Shown here: one piece after another, positions 38,301 through 51,298 of the stretch
How the letters are laid out: each line of letters opens with the position of its first letter
Numbering within the stretch: the first letter of the stretch is position 1
Origin: Aphelocoma coerulescens
Lineage: Eukaryota > Chordata > Aves > Passeriformes > Corvidae
DNA length: 64,000 nucleotides
Reading direction: 5' to 3'
NCBI RefSeq assembly: GCF_041296385.1
Contig: NC_091017.1
Location: forward strand, 50,156,214-50,220,213
Position numbers and translations under genes: made by a program
The notes under the pieces: generated by a model
The model's input: the letters and a program-made list of their open reading frames with translations, nothing else
Database searches by the model: none
Told to the model about the DNA's origin: nothing

Positions 38301-41300
38301 AGTATTCTCCAGAAGCAGATATCAATGGACTATTTCAGCATTCCTCTGTAAATCACATGTACAAACATGGAGCCAGAAAGTTTGAGCAGGGCTGAAAATT
38401 AGCTGAATCTACATCTTATTCTTTTCAACATGTACAGTAAAAAACGACAGAGATTTATCTTCCTCAACTACTTCATTAAAATTTTGTTTCATTGACTTGA
38501 AAATATAATTTAGCAAATATTTTCTTGGCTAGGAAATCCCAAAAAATAATGAATTTACTTACTCAGAAATGGTAATCATATCTTCACACTATATAAGTAA
38601 AAATGGAACCTGTTTCATGTGTGACTTTAAGAAATGTTGCTATGCTTAAGTGGATAAAATAGATAAAGGTGTTGGTTTCTATGTTATTACACAGGAATTG
38701 TAAGAACATAGTGTAAACTGGATTTTTTGTGTAAGAGTAGAATCAATTTTAAGGATTTTGTATTTGATCTAAAAATAAGCTGTCATGAATAGAAAATTGT
38801 ACCTGCTTTATCATGTGTGAGAATTGGAATCCAGCTACTTCATTATTTCTATTACAAGATTTTCTTTCAATTTTGACGCTCTGTGGTCTCCTCTTTCTTC
38901 AGGGAATGCATATTAAATATTTTTCTACAAGATTTACCTAAATAACAGATTTCATTCAGTGGTTAATAAATTAACTAATTGTCTTTTGTTTTTATAGAAT
39001 TCTGTGTGCTTTTGGTAAAACAAATGATCTTGTAGGAATAATTTAGTCAATATAGTAAAGGCTTTAGATCTTTTAAAAGAAAGCACACCACTGAGGAGAG
39101 GGTCTATAAATCTAATATGGCAGAATCCTAAATCTTTACATTGCCTTGTAATTTTTATTTCTCATGCATCTCTGGGCAAAAGAAAGACAATCCTTTTGGA
39201 ACCTTAATAATGGAAACAAAAAGTGATTGTGCATATGTATGATACTCAAAAAAATTTATAACTTCTAAATACATTCTTCGGACAAATGTTTTACCTATAT
39301 ACTCCCTGTCTAATATTCCTACAGTAGGATCATGTATTCAGATAGATTATTATATCATTCTACACATAACTAATTATCATGCATGGACTTATTTTTTGTG
39401 CTTGACAATCCCTAGAGTATCTGTGCTGAGGCTGTGTTTTCTAGCCAGCCTCTCATGGCACTTTGGCCCTTATTTACTATTGTGAATAAAGAGATATTTT
39501 AAGCTATATTTATTTGCACACAGTATTGTATGAACTGCAAGGGAATTTTCCCCAAACTTTACTGGGATTGCCTACCACTTGTTTGCAGTTTGCAACTGCC
39601 AGTACACATGTAGGCTATTTATTTTCCTGTCAAGATGTATATTTCTCTTCTCTCTCCACCTTCTTTCCCCCTTCTCCCGACATACTTGATCCCAGCGTTT
39701 TGGAACCAAGATTTGAGTGGTAATAGTAAATTGTCACAGTTAAAAAAAAATATCGTTTTGGCTAGAACTTAAAAAAAAATTAATTGAAATTTGAAGAGGA
39801 AAACCTCTGAAAATAATTGGGATTGCATAAAATAACGTTTGGTGTTTGGGTAATTGTACCATTAATCTGAATCTTACATTTGTGAGTGAATATTTGTGGA
39901 TTTGTATATATTCAAAATATTACACTGTATGAACATGAAAGATGAGTTGATATGGTATTAGTAATACAGGATAAAGAGGTTTTAGAGAGATGTCAAGCCG
40001 ACTATTAAGGAAGATTAACTGTTATGATTAAATGTGACATCCAAATATATATTTAGATGAAGTCATTATTAAGACAGTCAAATCACCTTAATTCTAATCT
40101 TTTTTTAGTACTATTCACTAGCACCATAATCACAGTTGTGAGATTGCAGTATTTCTGCAGGTTATATTAAAACAATTTCAAAAAGTGTCTTTGTTTCATT
40201 ATATGCTTCTTACCTATTTTGGCAGATATTTCTGGTGTGATATTTTATTAATTTTCTGTATCCACTGTAGAGATGTTTTTGAAGCTTACAGCCTTCTTTT
40301 GCTCAAACTCCTGCTGTTTCTAAAGCCTTTTTAAAAATATATATATGACAGGGTGGTAATCTGCTTTATAAGAATTATATTTTTTTATTAATTAACTTGT
40401 CCATGATAGAGAATTCATTTTAAGTTATAACTGTCTATACTAAATATTTATTTTAGAAGCATAATCTTTTAAAGTATTATTGAAAGCTATATTTTTTTGT
40501 ATATACAGGTTGTACTCTAATGCATGTTATGGTTAATAATTTATAAAAAATCACTTAGAATTGAAAACAGATTGTAGATTTTTATAAAAACAATTTACTC
40601 AAAAGTTATTTTATAGAAAATATAAATATTTTGGTTAATCTAAAAGTTTTAACAAGTTCATTCAGAAAGCAAGGTCATATTTTGGAGACATCAGAATTTA
40701 AATCTATTCCTAAATGCTTAGTTGACCCATCTCTAGATTATTTCTTAGTTAAGTTATAAGAAAATAATATAGGAAAAAGTAAAGGATGCTGTCAACTGGC
40801 TGCAGGTTTGTAGAAGATATTGCAGAGGATTACTGAATTTTTCATCTGTGAGAATTCAAGGCTTGGATCTGAGTCCTTAAATATTTGTGAATAAAGCATG
40901 GGCCAGTTTGTAATTAGTATTAATTCCAGCTGTGAGGATTGAAAAGCAGAACGATAATATTAGTCAGCAATTGTAAGAAAATGAGAAGCAGTATTAATAT
41001 AAGTTTTGCCTACTGTCTGCATATAAATTATTTTGGAGTTCTCGCAATAAATATAATCCCAGATAGTAGAGAATCAGTGCTAAAAGTTAAGCAAAATAGG
41101 TGGTGCTGAAATGTCTTGTTATGGAAGATATTTTTCTAGATAAATGGTATTAGTGAAATAAAGTAATAAAATCTTTTTAACCATTCTGATAACAAAATAA
41201 TATGTTTAAGGATTTAAGAGTTAGGAAATATTAGAAATAATTCTAGTTATATATAACTTATATCACATCTTTTCTCCTTGCATTTATGTTTAATATGTTA

Positions 41301-42336
41301 TTCTGTAAGTATGTAGTATTTCCATGGAAACCTGTTTGGTTTTTTATTTTTTTGAAACTCTCAAATTATGGGATGTGCAAAGTTCAGAGAGTAAGTGCTA
41401 ATTATGTTTTTTTTCTTTTGATTACTCTGTACATGATTGATTCCTCATTTATTTGTACGTATTGTGTTGTGCTCTAAATATAGAATTTTTATTTTTTCTT
41501 ACCTTTCTTTAATAACAATTATCTTTATGGTTCCCAAAAGATTCACAATCCTAAATTTATTTTTTAGCATCATGAAAGGGGAAATTCCCATTTCCATCCT
41601 TACTGTCATAGTAAGTGAGAGTATGAGTGGTGGATTTTAAGTCTAAAGTATCGGCTAAAGATAAATATTCGTTCAGGAACAGCGAATATTTACAAACAGT
41701 TATCAGCATGTAATTTCAGTATGTTCAAGCACAGCTCCCTTAACTTTAGTTCCAGGTAGAGCATTTCCCCACATTAGATCCCTCAGTCTAATTCAAATTC
41801 TCTTGTTTTGTTTGTGGAAAGATACCAGTATTAGTGTCTGACATCCCAAAAGTTTTGCTTGAACATTCACTAAAGTATTTTGGTTTGTTTCTTCTGCTGA
41901 AATGCAGAAGTAAAAGAAAGTATAGAAACAAAAAATTCAATACTTGCTGCAGTACAGAAAGGGTTATAAACTGACTCTGTGGTAACTAAAGTAACCAATT
42001 CTTCCAAGAAACTGAATTTATCAGTTTTCAGCATGTGGTTTTATGTGTGTATGTTTTACATGTTAATTTGAAAAATTCCATTTTAAAAGTAGGCTAATGA
42101 AGAGACTTGAGCTTTTTCAGTGCTTGATATAGGTGACATGACATACACATATCAGTCATAGATGAGTCATCCGACTTGAAAGAAAATAACACGACACTTG
42201 GAAAGAAACAGTCACAGAACTACTTAATATTCCTTGATCTTTGTTTTGAAGTTTTGCTTTGATGTATATTCAGGCCTGTGAGAAATGTTGCCACTAATGC
42301 TTGTACCAGCTTTTCCTGCAATTTGCATCGCGAATT
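32373..42336. other. AT-rich non-coding DNA
   Basis: No element family, exon or RNA gene is recognised in about 10 kb. There is T/G-rich low-complexity sequence at 33390-33480, a tandem 11-base duplication (TTCACTACTAC twice) at 33587-33608 and a 10-bp perfect hairpin at 37338-37377. The open frame at 36739-37140 spans a T/G-rich simple stretch that encodes a run of hydrophobic residues. It is not credible as a membrane protein. Confidence 0.55.
37338..37377. repeat. Perfect 10-bp inverted repeat with 20-base loop
   Basis: AGCTTGGCAC at 37338-37347 pairs perfectly with GTGCCAAGCT at 37368-37377, and two more pairs form beyond a single mismatch. The loop is pyrimidine-rich. The arms contain the TTGGC/GCCAA half-sites recognised by NFI-type factors, but the spacing is far wider than the normal NFI palindrome. 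Confidence 0.85.
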
Positions 42337-42600
42337 GAATCATAGACTTACTCGGAGTGGGAGGGAGGTCCTCTTGTCCAACCCCTTGCTCACAGAAGGT
42401 CCAGTTATATCTGACTCTGTAGGTCCTAGCCCCCATCGAATTTCAAATGTTTATAAGGACTCTAATTCTCCATTATTTGACTGTTCTTCTGGCAATTTTT
42501 TTCTCCTTGTACCTAGTCAGATTTTCCTGTCTTGTATTTTATATCTATAGTCTGTTGACTTTGCTCTGTGAACATCTGAAAACTAGTGAGCTTGACACTT
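42337..42600 (-). mobile_element. Diverged CR1 LINE 3' fragment
   Basis: On the plus strand it starts with GAATCATAGAC, the reverse complement of a CR1 3' terminus. A GGTCCTCTTGTCCAACCCC-like section and later parts follow, aligning in order with the 3' UTR and end of ORF2 of avian CR1 elements (about 42500-42600: TTTTTCTCC, ACCTAGTCAGATTTTCCTGT, TCTGTTGACTTTGCTCTGTG). It is strongly diverged and has lost all coding capacity. Confidence 0.7.
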
Positions 42601-42632
42601 ACTTGAATTCAACAAAGGGAAACAGGAAATTG

Positions 42633-42820
42633 TAGAATCATAGAATCCTTTAGGATAGACGGCTAAGGTCGAAGGCTCCAACTGTCCACCATTAATCATG
42701 TCTCTCAGTGCCATATATGCATGCTTCATCTGAACTGCTTCACATATCTACTACAGATGAACTCTACCTCTTCTTTAATAACTTGACTGTCTTTCTTTTA
42801 CTGTAAGGTTATCTTAGAGT
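42633..42820 (-). mobile_element. CR1 LINE 3' fragment
   Basis: TAGAATCATAGAATCCTTTA at 42633 is the reversed CR1 3' terminus. It is followed by a diverged but ordered match to the CR1 3' region (CCACCATTAATCATGTCTCT and GTGCCATATATGCATG are visible landmarks). It lies 30 or so bases from the previous fragment in the same orientation but repeats the 3' end, so it is a separate insertion. Confidence 0.8.
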
Positions 42821-42990
42821 AGTTTACACATACATGTTGATGAAATAGGTCGTTTCATCAGTTAAAGAGATCTCTTGCTCCAAGGAAGATATCAAGCATT
42901 AATAAGAGAAGCTAAAACTCTATGGTGAAAGTGTTTTTATTGAGAAAACCATATCAGTTTAACAAGACTGGCTCATCATTATCATCACAT

Positions 42991-43041
42991 GAGTAACAGA
43001 TAAAAGATAGTAACAGATAAAAGATGAGTAACAGATAAAAC
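42991..43041. repeat. Minisatellite, three copies of about 17 bases
   Basis: Three near-identical copies of GAGTAACAGATAAAAGAT (17-18 bases) stand head to tail; the last is slightly altered. This is a local tandem duplication. Confidence 0.9.
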
Positions 43042-43149
43042 TTAGGTCAAAAATAACAGTTCAGAGGGATAGAACACCTCTCCTGTGAGAGTACTGAGAG
43101 TACTGAGCTTTTCAGTACTAAAGAGTTCTTATAAGAAAAATGGAGACTC

Positions 43150-43424
43150 TGTAGAGGTAAGACCAGGGATAATGGTCTTGAACTACAAGAGTGTTGATTT
43201 AGGTTGAACTTAAGGAAGATATTTTTTACAATAATGGTATTGAGGCACTGGAACAGGTTGTCCAGAGAAATTGGGGGTGTCCTATCCCTGGAAGTGTTCA
43301 AAGTTCAAAGTGAGTGGGACTTTGATCAATGTGGTCCAGTGAAGAATATCCCAGTCTGTGGCAGGGCTTGGTGGACTAGATGATTGTTAAAAGTCCCTTC
43401 CAGCCCAAACCATTCTATAATTTT
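43150..43424 (+). mobile_element. CR1 LINE 3' fragment
   Basis: The CR1 landmarks appear in order: an AGGTTGAACTTAAGGAAGAT stretch, TTGAGGCACTGGAACAGGTT, GTCCAGAGAAATTGGGG, CCTGGAAGTGTTCAA, GGACTAGATGATTGTTAAAA and CCCTTCCAGCCCAAACCATT, closing with a TTCTATAA-type end. This is the end of ORF2 plus the 3' UTR of an avian CR1, with frameshifts and no usable frame. Confidence 0.92.
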
Positions 43425-46400
43425 TTTTTGTTGTTGTTGCACTTTTCAGTGTTCTTTCTATTGAAGACACCTGGTAATGCTAAAAGCCTCTTGTTTTGAT
43501 TGAAAGCTGGAATCCCTCTTTTTGGCACAGGGTATAAAACACCACTTGAGTATTACTCTATTCAGAAGAGAATCTTAAGATCTGCATTTATTTACTATCA
43601 TCAAAGGAAAGATATGGAGGTAAAAAAAAGTAAAATTCTTATGAAATTTCATGTTATTTCTAACCCATTGAAAAAATTGGAAACCATTCTAAAGGGTATG
43701 GCCTGTCTGTTACTTTTATATAATACAAATATGTACATTTTTTATGTTTATAATTGAAATCTTAAGCTAATTATTGACATAGTCAGTCACTGGAATAGAT
43801 CAATGAGAAGACAGTTTTCATTCACTGTACTCTTCCTGTGGGGTTTTGTTTCAGTTTTAAAAAGTGGTGTGTGAATGGAGAGACTATTTTCTGCTTTGTT
43901 TTGACCAGAGTATTAGCTGGTCCCTGGATTTTTTTTTTTTTTTCTTTCTTTGGGCATGCCCTGTACATTTTCTCTAAAGTGACTGTTTCTGAGGTTGAAA
44001 AAATTACCTGTATTAGTCATAAAAGACCTCCCTGGTGGTAAGAAAATGAGGAAAGATTAAGCACAACCTTGACTGCATTGCTCATCACTTCATCCTTCTG
44101 CTTAATAAAACACACACAGAATAGAAAAGCAAAGATCCCATAATAATTTAGAAGTAGAGCACTGGTTGAATTCTTTGCCAAATATGCCAAACCTTTAGCT
44201 TTTATATAATTCCCTGTGATTGATATTAGATCCTTTTTGCCAGCTGGAATGAAATCTGGCATACAAAAAGTGGTGGTTTGACATTAATGCAGCTTCAGAG
44301 AAATTAGATTTTCTGTAGAGTTTTAGTAGCACTGAAGATAAGTACAAAGGGTTATAAACAGTGTAATGATCTTTGAATCTGCAGCTTCATCCTATCCTGT
44401 ATCCCAGAAGGCTAATATAATTTCACAGGAAAAGGTACCAAGATACATCACTTATCTTTCTCCTCCATGCATATGCTATCAACTCTGATGTAATACATTA
44501 ACATTATAATGAAAAGAATTTGTCAGTCAGGAAGTAGATAGAAGCAGATTTTGGAGGCAGAAAGGAAGGAAGAGAAGGGGAAATACAATCACGTTGATGC
44601 AGAGATTTTTACAAATTCTGACATGTATTTAATTTATTAAAATCTCTGCTTTGAAGTATAAATAAAAAGCACATATTCTGTCATTGATGTTATCATATTG
44701 ATTTTGTTAGCCTTTTATTTGTGCATTACTATTGTGAACACTTTTCTGTAAAGTAATTGTGGAATTTGAAGTTAATCAAGGCATTTCAATACACATGTAA
44801 AAGGAAAAAATCTCAATGGTTTTAAAAGCTGTGAATAGATTACAGCACTGGTATGAATTAATTGAAATGTTAATTTTCACTATGACAGAAATAAGTTCAA
44901 AGTCACAGCAGCTCTTCTCATCCTCTTTATTCTACCATGTTTACTTTCTTTACTGGCCATGTTTAGGTTATTTAAGGGAATCTGTAGAGGTTCTAACTAG
45001 CTAAATATTATAATTAACAAAATTTTTCTCATTATTTTGTATTTTCAGGTAACATGCATTTGGAACAGGAATGAATACAGGTCAGGCAAAACAATCTTTA
45101 ATATCCCATATAGGCAGTTTTTATGTAATTGAAAGTTTAATATCAATGTGCCTATTTTCTCAATACAATACCTAAATAATACCTATTTTCTCAACAATGT
45201 ATCTGATCCAGAATCTGTTTCTTTGGTTTCACAGTTACTGGCTGTTTTTCATATTCAGCGTCCCTTTCACTGTCTAGTCACTTTGACTTCTAATTTTTTT
45301 GCTTTAATGGCCAACAAAAGAAAACCCCTTATTTTTTGTCCCTAATGGTAGAAATCAGAGCATGAAATCTTACTACTCTTTTTTTCTTGTGATTGTTTAT
45401 AGATTTCTGTTTTAAATTTTGTTCTGTATTATGTGAAATTCCAGTGAGCACTGGCTGCACAAAACCTAGAAAGTACTCCTTGTTCTGAACTTGCAAACAT
45501 CATAAAACTGTTAAGGGTGTTTTTGCCATAAATTCTGACTTAAGTCCATGATTTCTTAGGACCTATCAGAAAGAGGTAAATTCTAGGATATTTGCTTGAA
45601 TTTGGGCTGTGCGAGTTCTGCCCATCCATATAAAAATTTGTTCTCTCTACAGAACTAATTTTGAGAAAGTGCCAAGAATCTGTATCTTCTCAGTGACCAG
45701 TAGAAATATTCAGTAAAAGAAGTCTCTAAAATTGAGAAACAGTTTTCTTGGAAGAAGGTAATTGAATGATTTCCTTCTGCTTGTTAGGTAGATTTTTAGT
45801 TCCATTTTAATGTGAAGGTACAGAAAGAATATAAATCAGTTTGGTTTATGAATTTAAAAAGGAACGATTAAATTTGATTTTGCATAATGGAAACAGGAGC
45901 ATTTGTATCACACTTTGGTACTAGCCACTTTGATAGCCCCTGTGTATGCCAGTTATTTTCTTGGTGGTAAAATGGAAGTTCTGCCGTAATTATTTTTCTT
46001 TCATTTATGGAATTACATATACTGAAGTATAATTTAACTGTGATAAATTATTGTTATTGTTATCTCAGAGACTCTTTGGAACCTAAAGAAACACCAGATT
46101 CCTATGTCAGTATTTAAAATAAACTAGAAACTTTAAGTCTGCTTCCTTTGATGTATGTAAAATACGGTCAGTGCTTATTGACTGTGACATTTTAAGTCAG
46201 ATTTTGTTTTCAGAATAAGAAATATTTATAATCCATGATTTGTAGGATTTGAGGTCAATGAGAATCTGCAATGATTTCAGTTGTCTTTGGGTCAGGCTCC
46301 CTAGATCCTGGAAATCATTACTTAGAATCTACACCAGATATATTTCTGAGTAGTTGAAAGCAATATCTGTACCTAGATAACAAACTTTGCATAAACATAA

Positions 46401-47880
46401 AGCTTTAACTTTGAAATTTTACAGTTAAGATGATTAATGAATTGCAAAAATGCCTTCAGGGAAAAGGTGTCCTATATTAGTGGAGAGAGAGTCAGACAAG
46501 ACGTCTGTTTAGCTTAAAGCACTACCTGTCTCGAAAGGCAAGACTGTTACTTTTCAAGTACTATTCTACATGTCAAAACCATTGAAGTCTACTAACTAAC
46601 TGTAGCCAAGTGAGGCTGTCAACTGATTTTGAAATTATATTTTAAGTAAAATTACATCTAATTGTGTGCTGTGAAACTGCAGCTTTTTGAAGCAATAATA
46701 GATCCTTATTTCTGAAAATTAATCATAGGGATCTTTTTCATCAGTCCATGAACATGATGCTTTTAAGTTTCTCTGATTCATTTTCATACACGTACAGTCC
46801 TATAAATAATAGAAAACATGTAACAAAAATAATCCTCTACAGAAATTGCTTTCCACTTACCATATTTTTGTTGTGTTTCTAGATTGTTTCTGCATGTATT
46901 TACTTATTCTTGTAATTACACAAATAACTTTTTGTTATTTAGAAATTATTTGGATTAAAATATTTGTTTAGCACTTATTACAAAATTACTGAGGCCAATT
47001 GCATTGCTCTGAGTTCTAGTGGATTGCTTGGAAATGTGCCAATATGAATAAATATCCTTTAAGTAAAATTTATGGAAGTTAATGAGATGAACTACCCTTC
47101 TTTAATGCCCTGGCCTGAATTCCTTAATGTCTTTCACAAGCCTCAGTTTCAAGACAATGAATTTTAGAAATGTTACAGTTATTTCAATTAATAAAACATA
47201 GTATTAATCCTGAGAGAACAGTTTTGCCTTAGGTACACTTCTGAAATACCAACTAGTCATATGTAGCTTAAATATTTTGGGAAGCAGAACATTCTGTTAG
47301 CTGTGGAAGCTGTCTAAATGTTTAGTTCATGAACTGGTAGATTTTAATTTATTTATTGTTTGAAAATACATGTTTCACTTCTAATTCATATCCTAATAAA
47401 TGTATCTGCAAATAATCCCAGTTTTAAAATAAAGATACTCATTACACAAGCCATATATTAGATATTTTGCTTAAAAAAAGTTTGCTCCTAACAAGTATTT
47501 TCATGTTTGGTGGTTTTGAAAGCATTTAAACATTTTTTTCTACTCACACCAAAGATTATTTTTGTACTGTTTGTTAGACAGATTATACCTTTAATTTGGT
47601 AAGTGCAAAACATTTAGGAACACATTTGTAGGTATTATTATCAGAAGAGCTGTTGTGCAAGACTGTACTACCTGATTTTGTGTGTACACTACAAAGATAA
47701 ACTATTTTTAATCTATTAGTGACTGAGTGAATTTTTCAGCAACAACAATTTCAAGGCTGACCATGTAAATGACTTGAATTAATATTGTAATTCAAAGACA
47801 CAATGGTCATAATTTTCATGCAAACAATTAAAGTTGTCTAGACAATATTTCTTTTACAAGATTGTTTAGTACTTTATCAT
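43425..47880. other. AT-rich non-coding DNA
   Basis: No exon or element family is recognised. A 15-base T tract lies at 43929-43943. Open frames are short and unrecognised. Confidence 0.55.
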
Positions 47881-48290
47881 AATCATACAATCATTAAGAT
47901 TTGAAAAGGCCTGTAAGATCATCACGTCTGACTGTCAACCTAGCACCACCACCACGTTCACCACTTAACCATGTCCTCAAGTACTATATCCATGTGGTTA
48001 TTTAACACTACCAGGGATGGTCACTCTACTGCTTCCCAGGGCAGTCTGTTCCAATGCTTTTAAACACTTCCCAAATGTTTGTTTCCCCTAATATCTAATC
48101 TAAATCTCCCCTGGAAGAACCTGAGGCTATTTACTGTCATCCTGCCACTTGTTACCTGGGAGAAGAGACTGACACCCTCTCACTCCAACCTCCTTTTAGG
48201 TAGAGAGAGATAAAGTCCCTCCTGATCCTCCTTTTCTCCAGACTAAGAAACCCCAGCTGATAAACAAACCTCAGTTACTCCTCATAGTGT
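47881..48290 (-). mobile_element. CR1 LINE 3' fragment, about 410 bases
   Basis: On the plus strand it begins with AATCATACAATCATTAAGAT, the reversed CR1 terminus. It then follows the CR1 3' region in order: CACCACTTAACCATGTCC, CCAGGGATGGTCACTC, CAGGGCAGTCTGTTCCAATG, CTAATATCTAATCTAAATCT, CCACTTGTTACCTGGGAGAA, CTCCTTTTCTCCAGACTAAG and a CTCCTCATAG-type limit near 48288. It is the longest and best preserved CR1 piece in the window. Coding capacity is lost. Confidence 0.93.
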
Positions 48291-49991
48291 AAGGTGGAAG
48301 ATTTGGTATCTATCTTACTGCTTTTTCGCTGGAGAGTGATGGTTTTCATTATGCAGGGATCATGTACAAGCACTCTTTTTAACTATGTGTTCTGTGAAGT
48401 TAAATTTTTCAATTTTTAATTTTAGCTACTTGGAACATTCTAAAGGTTGTGGGTTTATTAGTGGTAACATAACTTATTGATGGCTAGGAAAACTTCATTA
48501 TCACTGTACAGAGCCTTTATTGGTGTTTCACAAATAAAAATGGTGACCTTAGTTATATTTGAGGGCTGGAAAGTAAACTTGTCTTTTTTACTTGGTTAGA
48601 CTGATTCTTTGGGTACAACATAAACTGTGGCTCTCGAGCAAGACCTTCTATGTGAACTGTCATAATATTCCAAGAGGGAGTTGTTGGTCCTTTTTTCATT
48701 CTTGTAGTTGAAACCAAATACACAACTGCAAAAATACCAAAAAAAAATTATTTTCTTAGAACTTCAGCACTTAGGAATTACCATGTTTCCTTTAACTACC
48801 AGCTGTAATGTCACATATCTGCATATGAAAGCAATGAGTTAACACTGCTGCTTTGAAATGTTTCCTTCTGGGACTATGAAATCCCTAGGGCTATCTACAG
48901 GCTGTTAAACTACAGCATTACTCTGAAGATGTTTTGCATCATTTCGCAGAATATAAAATGTGTGTCTAGTCCATGTTCTCTAGAGTAGGTACCTCTCTGG
49001 TTTGACATATTATAGTCTTTTCTGTCACTGATGAATGACAGTTATAGAGGAACTCCTTTTCATAGAAGTTGTAAAATAAAATATCTGCCTTTAAATGTAT
49101 AGAGAAAAAAATATCAAGGAAAGGGGGAGTAACGTGAAGTCATGTAACAAAGAGATGATTGCAAAAATGTGAGGATTTTTTTTTTCTGTTGATTTTCTTC
49201 TTCTAAAAGAAGGATGCTAACAAATGCTATAAGGATAAGGTTTACTCTAGACTGGATCTCTTTCCTTCTGAAAGAGCCCTTGAAACTACATTAATTAGGT
49301 GATCTATTGGTAATTGATTAATGGATACTGAGTACACTTGAATTCTGTTTGGGTTTAATTGTCCATTTCTTTGTTTAATTGTTTTTGTTTGGGGTTTTTT
49401 TTGGTGGTCAAAGGAGAATTGTGGAATTAGTGGCTATCACATTGCTTAAAATGTCAGCTGTTTTTAGTAATCCCTGAACATAAATAGTGAGTGGCCAAAT
49501 CGCTGGGGTTTGAATGTTACAGTCCTTTTTTTCTCAGTTTGCTCAAGGGCTTTATTTGCTCTTTTAGGCTTTCACAGGCAAACTTAAAATCTGTTCTATT
49601 GCTTTGAAAGGACTGTCTTATAATTTAGAAATCTATTTTTGTGACTAAACCATTGAGGAACAAAAATATAGACTTCAGCTGAAGAAATGTAAGTGCATCT
49701 GGGGGTTTGTGAAGATGCTTTTTATTTCTCCTTTTCCATTTTATGTTTTTTTCAAGTTTGTTTGATTGCCATATTTATATCAAGATCACTAATCTTAGGA
49801 TAATTTAATTAAGCATTTTTTTTTTAGTAGTGACTGGTATCCTGAGAGGATTAATAATTATGGATTAGATTTTGTATACTCTTTAAAAGTGCTACATTAA
49901 AAAAGGACCAGTGGGTATTTTGAACAAGCTGTCACTTAGATAGAACCACTGAGTAAGAAAATAAAACAAGTCAACTGAAGAAAAAAACCCA

Positions 49992-50015
49992 TCATAATGT
50001 TTCTGAACATTATGA
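49992..50015. repeat. Perfect 10-bp hairpin with 4-base loop
   Basis: TCATAATGTT at 49992-50001 pairs perfectly with AACATTATGA at 50006-50015 around the loop TCTG. Confidence 0.88.
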
Positions 50016-51222
50016 AAGGTTTGTTTGTTTTGCATGCATTTCTTGATAGATTTTTCCTCCTGCTACCTTAATCACGTGTGAACTGCTGAACCAATTTTGA
50101 AATAATCTTTGTATACAAGAGCGACTCTGATAAGAAAACAGTGGACTCAGTGGTGATTCTACAGAAAACTTACACAGCTATGGTGTAGAAATTGTTTTCA
50201 CTGTGTATCAAAAAACCCAGAATAAAATTTCTTGGATCTGCTGACTTCTAACTCCTGTCCTTTAACTAATATCTTTCTTTGTCTTGAAACTACAAAAAGA
50301 TAGTTCTTCTTTATCAGTGTTATGGTCCCTCTCAATCTTTTTAAACCTAGTCTGCTTGGGCTTTTCTTCTAATCAGTGAAAAACAGGTCCTTTATAGTGT
50401 TAAAGGTAAACATCTATTCAGAATCGCCTGCTATTTGTGATCCACCAGTGGATGCTAAAGATGGGGGTAAGCAACCACTGTGCCCCACTGCAACAGAACC
50501 CTCTTCAGCTTTTCCTGGTTTATTTTACACCTAAAAATATTATGTACTATTTCTGGCAAATTAAAGTAGTCCTTTTTTGTACTAAAAAATCATATATGAC
50601 AAACATGATGGGGTGGATAAAATCTGTTGACAATGTCTGACTGCACAAAATAATGAAGTGAAATTTATGATAAGCAAAATAGTTTTCAAGACATTCAGCA
50701 TAGGTGTACTGATCCTCCTCACTATGATCAGTGGTCTGAAATCTTTTGTCACAAAGATGACTGAGGAACCTGCCTATTTGTAATGTAACAAAGCAGTGAC
50801 ATGCTGAATATATTCAAACAGCCTTTCCAGAGCAGGAGGCTTTCTCATATGGGAGAAACTTCTGATGAGGATGCTAATCGGAAGATGGGTTTAGTAACGT
50901 GTAAAACAGTACCCAGAACAGTACTCCCAGAAAGGGAGTAGTCTTTCCAAGAAAGGAAAAAGTGAATTTAGGCTTACAGACATTTACCAAGAGTTGACTG
51001 TGCTAATCATTCAATGGACATTCTCAGCTGAGGTACAACACAAGTGGTCCTGAGTAGCAGTTGTGATAATGGTAAATGGTAAGAAAGTGATTGGATTGAC
51101 AAATAAGATGAGCTATACCTACGCAGATAAGAAATATAATAACAGTGAACTTTTTTCCCAAACTGAAATCTGTTTTAAATTCTCTCTGGCTGAATGGTTA
51201 ATAAGACATCAATAATGCAATA

Positions 51223-51298
51223 TTTATGGACTGTTGTCCATAAAGATCTGAAATCCAGGAAGAGACTATAGACTCTCAGACAGCACTACATGTGCTGT
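51223..51298. repeat. Two neighbouring perfect hairpins
   Basis: TTTATGGAC (51223-51231) pairs with GTCCATAAA (51236-51244) around TGTT. ACAGCAC (51280-51286) pairs with GTGCTGT (51292-51298) around TACAT. The two are 35 bases apart. Confidence 0.85.
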
